Shown: positions 37,451 to 48,368, counted from the first letter of the stretch. The stretch: 64,000 bases of DNA from Psychrobacter raelei (GCF_022631235.3 NZ_CP093310.2:2418001-2482000), one strand, 5' to 3'. Made by a program: numbers and translations. The notes: generated by a model from the sequence alone, not told the origin.

Positions 37451-39190
37451 ATGATACCTCCAAATATAATGACCACATCTATGCAAAATCATATTGGCGC
37501 ATCGCATAATCCTTTAGCCTCCATCTCGCCGACTGCACCTTCTGCCTTGATACCACTAAAGGTGGGGATTATAGGTGGCGGGGTAGCAGGCTCCACCATT
37601 GCCATTCGCTTGGCGGCGCTGGGTGTACAGACCTATTTGTTTGAAACCAAAGCCAGTTTGATCGATGGGCCCCCTATGTGTCATTTACATGCTGGCGGTA
37701 ATTTGTACCGGGAAATCCCAGACGCAGATTGTGTGGCACTGCTAAAGCAGTCCATTGATATGCTGCGTATGTATCCGCACAGTATAGATGTGCGCCCCAC
37801 AGTCATTGCCATCCCCAAGCGTGATGACGGAAACCCCAATGACTTGTTGTCCAGATTGCAGCTGCTCACTGCTGAGTATCAGGCAATGATTACCGCCGAC
37901 CCCGCCAACAAAGTGCTTGGTGAACCCGAAGAATATTACCGCTTATACGACCGTCAGCGCTTAGAGCAGCTTATGGCCTCTGAGACACTGACGCCAAAAT
38001 CTATGGATCAATGGGTAGCAGCGGCAGCGCGGCAATTGGATCTTAATAAACTTAAGTTTCCTATTGTGGCAGTCAATGAGTATGGTTGGAATATCTTCCG
38101 ACTGGCAGCTTCAGCACAAACGGCGCTAAACTATTATCCCAATGCACATCTCCTACTCAATACTCAAGTGGTGGACGTCACTGAAGTGGCCTCTACAGCT
38201 CAAGTGCAAGTAGCTCATAACCGCAGTGATCAGGATGAACCTAAAACTGCCCTTGATGAGATAACCCATCGAAATGCACGCTGGGAGATTCATTATCACA
38301 CGCTTGAGCATTGTGACCAACACAGCAGTGACCATCCGCTAGATAATACCGGGCCAAATCAGCAGCACTCGATACAAGTAGATTATTTAATCAATGCCTG
38401 CGGTTTTAGAACCGGCATTATTGATAATATGCTTGGCGTGCCGGCGCAGCGTATGGTGGAATTTAAAGCCTCTTATGTCACCCATTGGCCACAACCAAAC
38501 ACCGACACTTATGAGTCAGATGCTATTGATAATCTTGCCCACTGTATTGGCTCAAGCAGTTACACTCACTTACCGGAGATTATCATTCATGGCAAGCGAG
38601 GCACTCCGCATGGCATGGTACAGCTTACCCCTTATCCAGAAGGCTATTATCAAATCCACAGCATGAATAAAGCCGTGACTTTATTTAATGATGGCTTGGT
38701 AGCGACCACCGATAATGATGCCCAGCCTGAGCTTGAGCCTAAATACTTAGACTTTATCGATGAGGGATGGAATCCCAATACCTTACACAAGCGCAGCCAA
38801 CGTGCCATTGATCAGGTCAGCGAGTTTGTGCCGCAGTTTGCTACCGCCAAACCCACAGAAAATGCCTTATATGGTGGCCAACAAATCCCAGGCGATAATG
38901 ACACGCTACGTGTCGCTGATGTGAGCTTATACCCTGAGCTGGCCTATGCACGAGCAGAAAACGTTAAAGCCTCCTCTGCTCTTGAAGCCTCAGATGATAT
39001 CGTGGCTCAGTTGATTGCCCAAGGCTTGATACAGCCCCAGCCTGAATGTGAGTTAGCTCGGCAACAGCATCACTGGTCCTATCTGGCCCTCACCCAAAAG
39101 CAAGACATTGATCGCTTGGCGCTAAAGTTTGCAAAAATGCGCGCCTTTCCGCCAGCTATGTCAGGTGTGGTGACTCCCCTATCACGCTAA
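37451..39190 (+). CDS. FAD-dependent oxidoreductase, unknown substrate
   Basis: Rossmann-fold flavoprotein of 579 residues. The dinucleotide-binding GIIGGGVAGSTIAIRLAALG is near residues 39-58, followed by FETKASLIDGPPMCHLHAGG. A late INACGFRTG motif is typical of DAO-like FAD proteins. I cannot place it in a defined enzyme family. There is no signal peptide or membrane segment. The start is uncertain (ATGs at 37451, 37469 and 37481, none with a good ribosome site). It is monocistronic and ends at a very strong terminator. Confidence 0.72.
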   Translation: MIPPNIMTTSMQNHIGASHNPLASISPTAPSALIPLKVGIIGGGVAGSTIAIRLAALGVQTYLFETKASLIDGPPMCHLHAGGNLYREIPDADCVALLKQSIDMLRMYPHSIDVRPTVIAIPKRDDGNPNDLLSRLQLLTAEYQAMITADPANKVLGEPEEYYRLYDRQRLEQLMASETLTPKSMDQWVAAAARQLDLNKLKFPIVAVNEYGWNIFRLAASAQTALNYYPNAHLLLNTQVVDVTEVASTAQVQVAHNRSDQDEPKTALDEITHRNARWEIHYHTLEHCDQHSSDHPLDNTGPNQQHSIQVDYLINACGFRTGIIDNMLGVPAQRMVEFKASYVTHWPQPNTDTYESDAIDNLAHCIGSSSYTHLPEIIIHGKRGTPHGMVQLTPYPEGYYQIHSMNKAVTLFNDGLVATTDNDAQPELEPKYLDFIDEGWNPNTLHKRSQRAIDQVSEFVPQFATAKPTENALYGGQQIPGDNDTLRVADVSLYPELAYARAENVKASSALEASDDIVAQLIAQGLIQPQPECELARQQHHWSYLALTQKQDIDRLALKFAKMRAFPPAMSGVVTPLSR

Positions 39191-39210
39191 AACTTGTGAC
39201 ACCAAAAGAT

Positions 39211-39253
39211 AAAAAAAGGGCGGCTTATTTAACGAATAAGCCGCCCTTTTTTT
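39211..39253. terminator. Bidirectional intrinsic terminator
   Basis: A perfect 19-bp stem (39211-39229 with 39235-39253), loop TAACG, A7/T7 at the ends, between convergent genes. Confidence 0.93.
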
Positions 39254-39269
39254 GGGGTGCTGAGTGATA

Positions 39270-39962
39270 TCAGATCTTGTGAGTAGCCACAGGATCATCA
39301 ATGTGCACGTACTGATTGAGCAAATCAATGGCCTCATCAATGCGGTTACACACCACCAGTCTTTCTAAGTCTTGCTGCTTCATAAACCCTTGCTCAGTGG
39401 TGTGATTAAGGTGCGCTATCAGGGGATCATAAAATCCATTGATGTTTAGAATAATCATAGGTTTTTCGTGCTGATACAACTGGCGCCAAGTGGCAATCTC
39501 CATAATCTCTTCAAGAGTGCCAAGTCCTCCTGGCAGGGTGATAAAGGCATCAGCGTACTCTGCCATAATTGCTTTTCGGGTGTGCATGGTATCGGTCAAA
39601 TGAAGACGCGTCAGCCCTTTATGAGCAATCTCATGATCCAGCATAAAGCTTGGTATCACGCCCACCGCTTGCGAGCCACCTTCAATGACGGTATCAGCCA
39701 CAGCGCCCATTAGTCCTATACTTGCGCCGCCATAGACCAAACCCATGTCATTTTTTGCTAAGGCAGTACCCAGCTCTCTAGCCGCTGCTTCATAAACTGG
39801 GCTATTGCCCATGCGTGACCCACAGTATACCGCCACAAGACGCTGCTTGATTGAGGCTTTGTCTACGACCTGTGTCACATGCTCAACATCTTTACTGGTT
39901 ATGGTGGTGCTATAGCTCATGTTCGTTGCGCTATTCGCTTGAGTGTTTAAGGATTGTGTCAT
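39270..39962 (-). CDS. LOG family protein (TIGR00730)
   Basis: Rossmann-fold protein of the LOG/'lysine decarboxylase-like' family, which hydrolyses nucleoside 5'-monophosphates to base and ribose 5-phosphate; plant and bacterial members release cytokinins. The 230 residues contain VYCGSRMG, YGGASIGLMG and the diagnostic PGGLGTLEEIMEIATWRQL. About 35 N-terminal residues are extra. Substrate in this organism is unknown. Confidence 0.88.
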   Translation of the reverse strand: MTQSLNTQANSATNMSYSTTITSKDVEHVTQVVDKASIKQRLVAVYCGSRMGNSPVYEAAARELGTALAKNDMGLVYGGASIGLMGAVADTVIEGGSQAVGVIPSFMLDHEIAHKGLTRLHLTDTMHTRKAIMAEYADAFITLPGGLGTLEEIMEIATWRQLYQHEKPMIILNINGFYDPLIAHLNHTTEQGFMKQQDLERLVVCNRIDEAIDLLNQYVHIDDPVATHKI

Positions 39963-40201
39963 AAATAAGTGCCATGTTAAGAATTAAATATCGGTATAAA
40001 TAATCAGATGAACCATAATAACATAGTCTGTAATAACACAATTTATCACTGTGTTCTGATTTAGTTTATCGGCTGTACAAAACGGCAAATTAGGTGACTT
40101 GTCTGTCTACATTGATCACACTATAACCCATAAAAATTGAGTATTATAAGTAACTATTAACTCTATCTTAACTTAAGACACTCACTTACAGGGCAGTTAT
40201 T

Positions 40202-41167
40202 ATGAGTACATCTCTTGAGAAAACCACCAATATTAACGATTTAAAGCATCAAGCCGTTAATACCACTGACTCAAACTCACCCAGCACCTTAATCATTATG
40301 ACGGAGCGTAATCAGCCACTTACCGCCACGCTGTATTTGCCTGAGCAGACCTTAGCTGATGACATCAAAAACGCCATTATGATAGCGCCAGCCACCGGCA
40401 TTAAACGCTGGTTTTATAACAGCTTTGCCACCTATCTTGCCAGTCAAGGCTTTGGGGTGATTACTTATGACAATGAAGGCATTGGTGACTCATTAACCTC
40501 TGCGCTCTCTAAATGTGATGCGTCATTAATCAGCTGGGGACGTCACGATGCCACCGCCGTACTAGATGCCTTGCAGCAACAATTTCCAAACGCCAAATAC
40601 CATCTGGTGGGTCACAGTGCAGGCGGTCAACTTATTGGCTTAATGCCCAATTATCAAGCACTGTCCTCTGTATTCAACGTGGCCTGCTCCTCAGGCCGTA
40701 TTAAGAATATGGAGCTGCCTTTTAAGGCACAAGCTATGGTCTTTATGGACGCCGCCATTCCGCTAGGCAATCTTATCTTGGGCTACACGCCCTCTGATAA
40801 ATTTAATATGGGTGAGCCACTGCCGCGTGGTGTGGCCAAGCAGTGGCGTGATTGGTGTAATGGCAAAGGCTATATCAAGACCGCCTTTGGCAAAACTGTA
40901 TTTACCCATTATTATGATGAATTAGATACCCCCTCACTATGGCTTAACTTCACCGATGATGACATTGCCAATGCCAAAAACGTGGACGATATGCTCGCTG
41001 TATTTACAGCCATGCCAGCCAAAAAACGTATGATAAGCCCCAAGGAATTTGGCTTAAACCACATCGGCCATATGAAATACTTTAGCAGTAAAACCCATGC
41101 TAAAGCGCCCAAGCTTTGGCAAATGGCAACCGACTGGATTGTAGAGCATGGTGATGTATCGGCTTAG
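40202..41167 (+). CDS. Alpha/beta hydrolase
   Basis: 321-residue cytoplasmic alpha/beta-fold hydrolase resembling the COG4757 group. The nucleophile elbow is VGHSAGGQ near residue 140, preceded by VITYDNEGIGDS; a late LNHIGHMKYF supplies the probable catalytic histidine. No signal peptide. Esterase/lipase-type chemistry is expected, but substrate is unknown. It ends at a terminator. Confidence 0.8.
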   Translation: MSTSLEKTTNINDLKHQAVNTTDSNSPSTLIIMTERNQPLTATLYLPEQTLADDIKNAIMIAPATGIKRWFYNSFATYLASQGFGVITYDNEGIGDSLTSALSKCDASLISWGRHDATAVLDALQQQFPNAKYHLVGHSAGGQLIGLMPNYQALSSVFNVACSSGRIKNMELPFKAQAMVFMDAAIPLGNLILGYTPSDKFNMGEPLPRGVAKQWRDWCNGKGYIKTAFGKTVFTHYYDELDTPSLWLNFTDDDIANAKNVDDMLAVFTAMPAKKRMISPKEFGLNHIGHMKYFSSKTHAKAPKLWQMATDWIVEHGDVSA

Positions 41168-41198
41168 CATGGCTCGCACAAGTTAAGATTAATGCCAT

Positions 41199-41236
41199 AA
41201 AAAAGCTTTCTGGCTGCCGCTTAGAAAGCTTTTTTT
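41199..41236 (+). terminator. Intrinsic terminator of the hydrolase gene
   Basis: AAAAAAGCTTTCT and AGAAAGCTTTTTT form a stem with an 11-nt loop and T8 tail. Confidence 0.85.
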
Positions 41237-41389
41237 TGTCTCTGCTGTAAGCTGGCACTCTCGCTTTATCGGTGAGTATTGCCACATTTAATCTCGATAA
41301 GATGCCAAGTATCATTTCGGTAAGTGCTTGCTATGATAGATACACCCTATACCATGGCGCTTGTTATACTCGCCATATCACTTTAATAA

Positions 41390-42424
41390 ATGCCCATTAA
41401 TATAACTGATATAACTGATATGACTGATATTCGCGCTTCACAGATATCCTTGCAGACATCTGAGCCATGGCAGCAGTATAAGCGCCCTTTTGTTCGCGAC
41501 TTGGCCTTTGCGCTTGCCTGCCCTGATGCATTGACCCACTGGATATCCCCCAACTCAAATCTGGTATCGCCTAAGATTGATGTACATCCGCCTGATTTTT
41601 GGTACACACAATACACCACTTATGCTGAGCGCTTGCATCACTTAGATAACACCACAGCTTATCAGGAGTTAACACGTTATCTTATGTCACGGCCAAGCCC
41701 TTATCGTCTGGGCTTTCACTTTGAGGGGTTGATGCATTTTTGGTTAGAAGATGGTTATCGCCTGCAATTACACCCCTATGAGGTCGTCGCTCATAATGTT
41801 CAGCTGTATAACGGCATGCAGACCACCGGCGAGCTGGATTTTATTTTGCACAATAAAGACACCAATGAGATAGAGCACTGGGAGCTGGCAATAAAGTTTT
41901 ATCTAGGCTCTGCACCTTATGGCTTTGCCAATTGGGTCGGTATCAATAATAAGGACACTCTTGAGCGCAAATTGACGCATATGCAGACCAAGCCGTTTCG
42001 TAGTCTATGGGTAGATTTGGATTTTTATGAAAAGGTAAAAATTGATAAACGTTACGTGGTGATGAAGGGGCGGTTTTTCCGTCCCAATGAGGCCAGTTTT
42101 GTACGTCCACAATGGCTAAATGAGCACTTCCCCTTACACACTTGGTATCAGGTTGACAGTGAAGCTGAGCTTGACGCCTTAGCGATGCCCAATTTGCGGC
42201 CAGCACATTATATTGAGTGGATTACCAATCGCCCCTTTTATGAGGCCGGATTTTTGACTCAAGGTAGGCCATTGCTACTCGACCCCACGCTTAATAAGGC
42301 TGAGCTGAGTCGGCGCCATCACCGTTTGGCCCAGTGGCCGTATAGTCCGTTACGCCTTGAACACATTGATACCAATTTATATTTTAATGAGCAGCAGCCC
42401 GTGGTGTTGGTAAGACCGAAATAA
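41390..42424 (+). CDS. DUF1853 family protein
   Basis: 344-residue soluble protein with the DUF1853 core GFHFEGLMHFWLEDG, TTGELDFILHNKD and HWELAIKFYLG, a set of acidic and aromatic residues reminiscent of nuclease-like folds, though no activity is established. The N-terminus is uncertain: the first codons come from a 9-bp tandem repeat (ATAACTGAT twice, then ATGACTGAT), and an ATG at 41420 just after it is an alternative start. Convergent with bamB. Confidence 0.85.
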   Translation: MPINITDITDMTDIRASQISLQTSEPWQQYKRPFVRDLAFALACPDALTHWISPNSNLVSPKIDVHPPDFWYTQYTTYAERLHHLDNTTAYQELTRYLMSRPSPYRLGFHFEGLMHFWLEDGYRLQLHPYEVVAHNVQLYNGMQTTGELDFILHNKDTNEIEHWELAIKFYLGSAPYGFANWVGINNKDTLERKLTHMQTKPFRSLWVDLDFYEKVKIDKRYVVMKGRFFRPNEASFVRPQWLNEHFPLHTWYQVDSEAELDALAMPNLRPAHYIEWITNRPFYEAGFLTQGRPLLLDPTLNKAELSRRHHRLAQWPYSPLRLEHIDTNLYFNEQQPVVLVRPK

Positions 42425-42454
42425 GTACCATGCATGACAGCTATAACCATAACT

Positions 42455-42480
42455 CACAACCCACAACCCACAACCCACAA
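42455..42480. repeat. 7-bp tandem repeat CACAACC
   Basis: Three full copies and a partial fourth, between the DUF1853 stop and the terminator. Confidence 0.85.
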
Positions 42481-42484
42481 GTAT

Positions 42485-42522
42485 AAAAAACCCTCTTTAA
42501 CGGCGGTTAAAGAGGATTTTTA
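42485..42522. terminator. Bidirectional intrinsic terminator
   Basis: CCTCTTTAAC-GGCG-GTTAAAGAGG stem with A6 before and T run after, between the convergent DUF1853 and bamB genes. Confidence 0.85.
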
Positions 42523-42569
42523 AAGCAACTGATTATTTAAATCCGTTAATTAAGCTGAATAAGCTGCCA

Positions 42570-43766
42570 CTAACGGGCCATGCGCCATACGCTAACTTGA
42601 CCTGATTTGGTTTGAGTCAATAGATAGCCTGAAGCTGAGGTGAGCTTATTAATAGCGCCTTTAGTCTGAGTGCGGCTAACAATACGGCCATCTTCTGGCG
42701 ATAAGAAGTGCACCACACCGTCCAAGTCACCAATAGCAATGTAGTTACCCACACGCTCAGGGTTACTGAGCTGACGATACGCTAGGTCATCATTTTCCCA
42801 TAATAATTCACCAGTTTGACGGTTGTAAGCTTTTACCTTACCGTCTAAAGTGGTGCTGATCACTGCTCTGTCCGTCACAGCCAAGCTGTTTTTACTGGCG
42901 GCCTCTTGCAAAAAAGTAACCTGACCGCTTGCTAAGTCTGCGGCCAACAGCTGGCCACTATAGCTGACTGCCAATAGCTGACCTTGATCGACTGTAGGGG
43001 TACCATCGATATCCGTCATGCGCTGAATTTCACTGGCGCCTGAAGGGATTCCCACACGGCGGTTCCATAACGGAATACCGGCCTCAATATCAACAGCGTG
43101 CAAACGGCCATCTGCACCGCCTAGCAGCGCGGTACGCTGATCTAGCAAGGTAGGCTTCGCACTGCCACGCACACTGATGCTTGGTGTTTGAGTGGTGAAT
43201 TTCCAAATCGACTCACCGGTTTGCAGTGACAAGCCATGCATCACGCCATCATTGGCAGAAAGCAGCACTCGATTATTGTGAATAAGCGCCGGTGCTAGTA
43301 CGGTACCACTTAGCTTGTTTTGCCATTTGATGCTGCCATCTGCAGTATTTAAGGCCACCACACGTGCAGATTTCGTGGTCACTACGGCAGTTTGACTGGC
43401 GCCGTCAAATGCCACGCCGCCCACGATATCCTCTTTTAAGTCAGTGCTCCATAACGCCTGACCATTAAGACCATAGCTGGAGACTTTGCCTGAGTTTGAA
43501 GCAGCTACGATTTGTTTACCATCAAATCCCACCTCAAAGCGGTTGACGTCCGCAAGCTTTGAGCGGCCGCTAACATTGGTCTGTAGCACTGGCTCCACCA
43601 CATTAACAGACTGCTCTAGCTGCACCAATTTGGTGGGCTTATGCTGTTCAGGCTTAATGGTTTTGCCACAAGCAGAAACCAAGGCAATAGACACACATAA
43701 AAGACTAATTTTAGAAGCTTGTGCTATAACACCGGCTCGTGAGTTTGGGGTTTTGTTGTTCTGCAT
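42570..43766 (-). CDS. bamB: Outer-membrane assembly lipoprotein BamB
   Basis: WD/PQQ-like beta-propeller lipoprotein of the BAM complex. Signal peptide with lipobox LVSAC (Cys33), then repeated propeller blades with motifs such as LNTADGSIKWQNKLSG, VDIEAGIPLWNRRVG and YNRQTGELLWEND. 398 residues, usual length. Last gene of a minus-strand cluster, behind yfgM; der, which commonly follows, is missing. Confidence 0.95.
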   Translation of the reverse strand: MQNNKTPNSRAGVIAQASKISLLCVSIALVSACGKTIKPEQHKPTKLVQLEQSVNVVEPVLQTNVSGRSKLADVNRFEVGFDGKQIVAASNSGKVSSYGLNGQALWSTDLKEDIVGGVAFDGASQTAVVTTKSARVVALNTADGSIKWQNKLSGTVLAPALIHNNRVLLSANDGVMHGLSLQTGESIWKFTTQTPSISVRGSAKPTLLDQRTALLGGADGRLHAVDIEAGIPLWNRRVGIPSGASEIQRMTDIDGTPTVDQGQLLAVSYSGQLLAADLASGQVTFLQEAASKNSLAVTDRAVISTTLDGKVKAYNRQTGELLWENDDLAYRQLSNPERVGNYIAIGDLDGVVHFLSPEDGRIVSRTQTKGAINKLTSASGYLLTQTKSGQVSVWRMAR

Positions 43767-43921
43767 ATTAGATCAGCTCAATTGGTTAAAAGTCATAGCA
43801 CACTAAAAAACGGCTTTAGGGTTTTTGGTACTAATCTTATTGTTGTGTATGTTATAACAAATTCGGTTGTAAACAAAAAGTCCAATGGCCTATTATTGTA
43901 CTTACTTATTGTAACGCAGGC

Positions 43922-44764
43922 TTACTGAGCCTGACCTGCCTCACCTTGTGCATCCGACGCTTGAGCGGCTGCCAGCTGCGAGAGCGCGGCTTCAAGAGCA
44001 GCATCTGATTCACCCTCTGCAGGCTGCTCCACATTCTCAGGCATATTCACAACAGGAGTCGTCGGTTCAATGGCTTCAGGCGTTACCCCTAAGCTTTCAA
44101 GCTTTAAGCGCAAAAACGGACGCTCTTCATGACGCTTAGACAAAAGGCTCCATGCGTTTTGATAGGCACGCAGCGCTTTTTCATCTTCTTTTTGAGCCAG
44201 ATAAATATCACCCAATAGCTCTTGCTGAGTCGCTTCAAAGGCCACAGGCACATCGGTAGATGCTTGAGTTAATGCGCCATCGATATCCCCATCACTCAGT
44301 AGCACAGAGGCATAACGAAGCTGGGTTAACGCATGAAGACCTGGGTCTTTAACATCAATCTCCATCGCCTTTTTTAAGGCCGCAGCGGCGGTTTTATAAT
44401 CTTTTGCATCCACAGCATTACGCGACTTAATCATCAGCGCTTGCCAAGCATAAATGGTTGAACCATGCTTGGCCACAAGATCATCAATGTCTGAGTTGAG
44501 CTTTTTGCTGGCGGCGGCATCGGCATCTACTTGTGGCGCACCCATTAGCTCATCATTGGCCGTCTCAATAGCCGAGTACTTATCGGCAGCTACAGTATCG
44601 GCTTTTAGACCCGAGTTTTGTAGATAGGTCCAGCCAAAGTAACCAATTAATGCCAATAAAATAGCACCTATGATATAGCCGGCAGCCTGCTTTAGCTTGT
44701 CCATTGAAGGGGTCTCACCGCTGTTGTTCAAGTCTGGTGAAGTGGGCGTGGGACGTTTGGCCAT
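43922..44764 (-). CDS. yfgM: YfgM-like TPR membrane protein
   Basis: Inner-membrane protein with one N-terminal segment (YIIGAILLALIGYFGWTYLQ) and periplasmic TPR helices, of the YfgM family that associates with the Sec translocon and periplasmic chaperones. 280 residues; E. coli YfgM has about 206, the excess being an Ala/Gln/Glu-rich C-terminal tail. Lies between hisS and bamB, the canonical position. Confidence 0.9.
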   Translation of the reverse strand: MAKRPTPTSPDLNNSGETPSMDKLKQAAGYIIGAILLALIGYFGWTYLQNSGLKADTVAADKYSAIETANDELMGAPQVDADAAASKKLNSDIDDLVAKHGSTIYAWQALMIKSRNAVDAKDYKTAAAALKKAMEIDVKDPGLHALTQLRYASVLLSDGDIDGALTQASTDVPVAFEATQQELLGDIYLAQKEDEKALRAYQNAWSLLSKRHEERPFLRLKLESLGVTPEAIEPTTPVVNMPENVEQPAEGESDAALEAALSQLAAAQASDAQGEAGQAQ

Positions 44765-44851
44765 AAATCTACCTAATATATTAATAACTAAATATTTAAA
44801 TTGCGGCGTACTGCCGAAATCTCAAAACAAGGAGCAATAACTGCTTGGTGA

Positions 44852-46162
44852 TTATAGACGAAAGTTTTCGGCGCTGTGTAGCCATAATTTATCTTGGCTC
44901 ACCTGCTCACCAGTGTGCATGGTCTTGACACTAATGGTGCCATTTTCTACTTCATCTTGCGCTAAAATCACAGTTAACTGAGCCCCTGATTTGTCGGCTT
45001 TTTTCATTTGCGCCTTTAGACTGCTGGCACTGGCCATTTTCACTCGCAGATCACTACGTGCCTGTCTTAACGACTGAGCATACAACAGTCCCTGCTGGTA
45101 TAAGTCGGGATGCACCACAACGAATACATCACAAGCAGGTTGTGCTTGAATAGGGTTCACGGCTTGTACCAATAACAATAAGCGCTCAAGACCCATAGCA
45201 AAGCCGACGGCGGGTTCTGATTTGACCGCTTTGGCTTTGTCTTCTGACTTACCGATAGATTTGAGCTGACCGATAAGTCCATCATAACGACCACCGGCAC
45301 AAACTGTGGCCTGCGAGCCGAGCTTGTCAGTGACCCACTCAAATACGGTTTTGTTGTAGTAATCCAGCCCGCGAACCAAGTTTGGATTGACTACATACTC
45401 GATGCCTAAGGCGGTCAAATACGTCTTTAGCTGCTCAAAGTGCGCTTGACTGTCTTCGCCTAAGAAGTCAGCCAAGCGAGGCGCTTCCATTAATAAAGCT
45501 TGGGTGTTTGGATCTTTGCTGTCTAAGATACGCAGCGGATTGGTGGTCAATCGGCGCTGACTGTCTTCATCTAACTGCTCTTTTTTGGTCTGTAAAAACT
45601 CAACCAACGCGCTGCGATAGGCTTTGCGCTCATCAAGCTCCCCTAAGCTGTTAATCTCTAAGCTAAGCTCATGATCAATGCCTAAGCGCTGCCACATTAA
45701 GTAGGTCATGGCAATCAGCTCAGCTTCCACATCCACATGCTCACTACCAAAGGCCTCCACCCCTAATTGGTGAAACTGACGGTAGCGGCCTTTTTGCGGC
45801 TGCTCATAGCGGAACATCGGACCCATGTACCAAAGCTTCGGACTGTCGCCGCGCAATAAGTTATGCTCAATTACAGCACGGACAGCACCAGCGGTGCCTT
45901 CTGGACGTAGGGTAATGAGGGTCGGCGGATCAGACTTATCGGTGAAGCTGAACATCTCTTTTTCTACGATGTCTGTGGCATCGCCAATGGCGCGTGCAAA
46001 CAGCTGTGTCTCCTCAACGATAGGCAAACGAATCTCTTCGTATCCGAACTGATCTAGCGCTTGTTTTAACATCGCCTCTAGTTGTCGCCACTCGCTACTG
46101 GGGCGACTGGTGGCGGTCTCTACCTGCAAAATATCGTTAAACCCTTTGATTGATTTGATCAT
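44852..46162 (-). CDS. hisS: Histidyl-tRNA synthetase
   Basis: Class II synthetase that charges tRNA-His. The 436 residues contain motif 2 ([24 protein letters not shown]), the His-specific [15 protein letters not shown] and CAGGRYDGL, and motif 3 [14 protein letters not shown]-terminal anticodon-binding domain follows. Normal length; about 105 bp separate it from ispG, upstream in transcription. Confidence 0.96.
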   Translation of the reverse strand: MIKSIKGFNDILQVETATSRPSSEWRQLEAMLKQALDQFGYEEIRLPIVEETQLFARAIGDATDIVEKEMFSFTDKSDPPTLITLRPEGTAGAVRAVIEHNLLRGDSPKLWYMGPMFRYEQPQKGRYRQFHQLGVEAFGSEHVDVEAELIAMTYLMWQRLGIDHELSLEINSLGELDERKAYRSALVEFLQTKKEQLDEDSQRRLTTNPLRILDSKDPNTQALLMEAPRLADFLGEDSQAHFEQLKTYLTALGIEYVVNPNLVRGLDYYNKTVFEWVTDKLGSQATVCAGGRYDGLIGQLKSIGKSEDKAKAVKSEPAVGFAMGLERLLLLVQAVNPIQAQPACDVFVVVHPDLYQQGLLYAQSLRQARSDLRVKMASASSLKAQMKKADKSGAQLTVILAQDEVENGTISVKTMHTGEQVSQDKLWLHSAENFRL

Positions 46163-46266
46163 ACTTATTGCCCAGATTATTTTTTTGAGAAACGCTTATC
46201 TTGCGTTTTATAAGAACAAAGCAGCCATTCGCAAAATGGCCACGTTACATTAGCCCAAAGTGCTCG

Positions 46267-47391
46267 CTACTGGCTACCATCGACACGTAGGATTTCATTG
46301 GCAGCTTGTTTTTCGGCCGCCGCCACACGCTCACGTACCATTTTTTCGATATTGTCTACCAAGGTGTTGGTATCAATGAGGTGGCTCTTCTCACCTTGCA
46401 AATACACCAGTGAATTGGGGGATGCACCCACCACCCCGATATCTGCCTCTTTGGCTTCACCAGGCCCATTCACCTTACAACCGATAACCGACACATCCAT
46501 CGGCACCCGTACATCTTCTAAACGGGCCTCTAACTGATTCATCACCCGAATCACATCGAACTCTTGGCGTGAACAGCTGGGACAGGCAATAAAGTTAATG
46601 CCGTTGGCACGAATATTAAGTGACTTTAGAATATCAAAGCCAATTTTAATTTCATCTTCAGGCTCGGCTGCCAATGAAATGCGGATGGTGTCGCCGATGC
46701 CGTCTAATAACAAACCGCCTAGAGCAATGGCAGATTTGACCGTACCGGTACGATAAACACCTGCCTCGGTTACGCCTAGGTGTAGTGGATTATCAATTTG
46801 TTGCGATAACAAACGATAAGCATCTAAGGTCAAAAACACATTACTGGCCTTCACCGATACCTTATATTGATCGAAGTTTAAGCGATCTAAGATGTCAATG
46901 TGACGCATGGCCGACTCGACCATGGCCTCACCGGTAGGCTCGGTGTATTTGCGCTGAATCTCTTTTTCTAATGAACCGGCATTGACCCCGATACGAATGG
47001 GAATATTGTAATCACGGGCACAGGCCACCACTTCGCGCACTTTGGCATCATTACCAATATTGCCTGGGTTAATGCGCAAACAGTCTGCACCCGCTGCCGC
47101 CACAGCCAATGCAATCTTATAATCAAAATGTACATCAGCAATCAAAGGGATATTGACCCGCTTTTTGATTTCGGCAAAGGCAGCTACCGTGTCCATGGTC
47201 GGTGTTGAGATACGCATCATATCGGCTCCTGCATCCACACAGCGCTCAATCTGCGCGACTGTAGCATCCACATCACAGGTGTCCGTATTGGTCATGCTTT
47301 GTACGCTAATGGGGGCATCTCCACCGACTGCCACATCACCGACATAGATTTTTTTGGTTTGACGACGTTTTATTGGAGAGGGAGTTGACAT
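46267..47391 (-). CDS. ispG: 4-hydroxy-3-methylbut-2-enyl diphosphate synthase
   Basis: Iron-sulfur enzyme of the MEP isoprenoid pathway (GcpE) that converts MEcPP to HMBPP. The barrel begins [20 protein letters not shown], with [10 protein letters not shown], the INPGNIG segment and the C-terminal cluster cysteines in [11 protein letters not shown] and [17 protein letters not shown]. 374 residues from the ATG at 47389-47391; an ATG at 47415 would add eight. Sits between rodZ and hisS. Confidence 0.95.
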   Translation of the reverse strand: MSTPSPIKRRQTKKIYVGDVAVGGDAPISVQSMTNTDTCDVDATVAQIERCVDAGADMMRISTPTMDTVAAFAEIKKRVNIPLIADVHFDYKIALAVAAAGADCLRINPGNIGNDAKVREVVACARDYNIPIRIGVNAGSLEKEIQRKYTEPTGEAMVESAMRHIDILDRLNFDQYKVSVKASNVFLTLDAYRLLSQQIDNPLHLGVTEAGVYRTGTVKSAIALGGLLLDGIGDTIRISLAAEPEDEIKIGFDILKSLNIRANGINFIACPSCSRQEFDVIRVMNQLEARLEDVRVPMDVSVIGCKVNGPGEAKEADIGVVGASPNSLVYLQGEKSHLIDTNTLVDNIEKMVRERVAAAEKQAANEILRVDGSQ

Positions 47392-47522
47392 AAGACTTCT
47401 CAGTTGACTGGACATTTATAAAAAGCGTATTACAAGGTAGGTCGGCCAGCAGCGCATAAACGTCTATGTCGCTGCCGCTTTTATTTTTAAAGCTTGCCAA
47501 AAATAAAGATGATAAAGACCTC

Positions 47523-48368
47523 TTATGGCGCTAGGCTAAAGTTGGCTTTATTGTCTTGAGCAAAATCGTTTAGCTCAATGGGCTGACCATTTAAATTCAA
47601 GGCCACATTTGAAACTTGATCAATTTGAATTTTAAAGGGTGCTTTACCCGCAAGCTTGTAGCTACCTGCAGACTGATTGCCGCTTAATAAGGTATTACCT
47701 GTGGCATCTACCACATTTAGCTGCGTATTGGCACTGACTGTCAAATCCAAATTGGCATCAGTGGTGTTGCTTGCCACCGCTGAGCCTGTATTATCTAAGG
47801 CACTACCGCCACTGACCACAGCGGTATTAATGGCAGCGCCTGCCGACTGTTCGCTGTCTGATAGGTCATCGACCAAAGCGTTGTCATCGGTTTCAACAGC
47901 AGTCGCATCTTGCGCATTAGAGACGGTGCGAATTAAGAATACCGCCAACACAATCAGACCGATAACCCCCAGCACCAATAAAGGATTGATACGAATAGAG
48001 CGTCGGCCTTCGCGTTGTAATGTACCCATAGGCTTAAGTGGCGACTCAATATCATCGACACTCTTTTTCTTTAGCTCATCGGGATAGTTACGGTTAAAGC
48101 TATCAACGATTTGGTCGGGATCTAAACCTAAAAACTTAGCGTAATTAATCACAAAACCACGCGCAAAAGCTGCTTGAGGCAACGATCTAAAATCTTCAGC
48201 TTCAATGGCTTCTAAATGACGGTTTAGAATAAATAGCTCGGCAGCCACATCATCTATGCTCAGATTTTTGTTGATGCGAGCCTGCTTGAGTCGATTACCA
48301 AATGAGCCGACATTTTGGTTGGATGTGTCTAAATTAGCGGTTGACGGGTCTTTTTTATCTATGTCCAT
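47523..48368 (-). CDS. rodZ: RodZ-like helix-turn-helix membrane protein
   Basis: Cytoskeletal cell-shape protein linking MreB to the membrane. An N-terminal Xre-type HTH (FGNRLKQARINKNLSIDDVA) is followed by YAKFLGLDPDQIVDSF, a basic stretch, one membrane segment (LLVLGVIGLIVLAVFLI) near residues 132-148, a Ser/Thr/Asp linker and the periplasmic DUF4115 domain (LDLTVSANTQLNVVDATGN). 281 residues. Located between pilW and ispG as usual. Confidence 0.9.
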   Translation of the reverse strand: MDIDKKDPSTANLDTSNQNVGSFGNRLKQARINKNLSIDDVAAELFILNRHLEAIEAEDFRSLPQAAFARGFVINYAKFLGLDPDQIVDSFNRNYPDELKKKSVDDIESPLKPMGTLQREGRRSIRINPLLVLGVIGLIVLAVFLIRTVSNAQDATAVETDDNALVDDLSDSEQSAGAAINTAVVSGGSALDNTGSAVASNTTDANLDLTVSANTQLNVVDATGNTLLSGNQSAGSYKLAGKAPFKIQIDQVSNVALNLNGQPIELNDFAQDNKANFSLAP

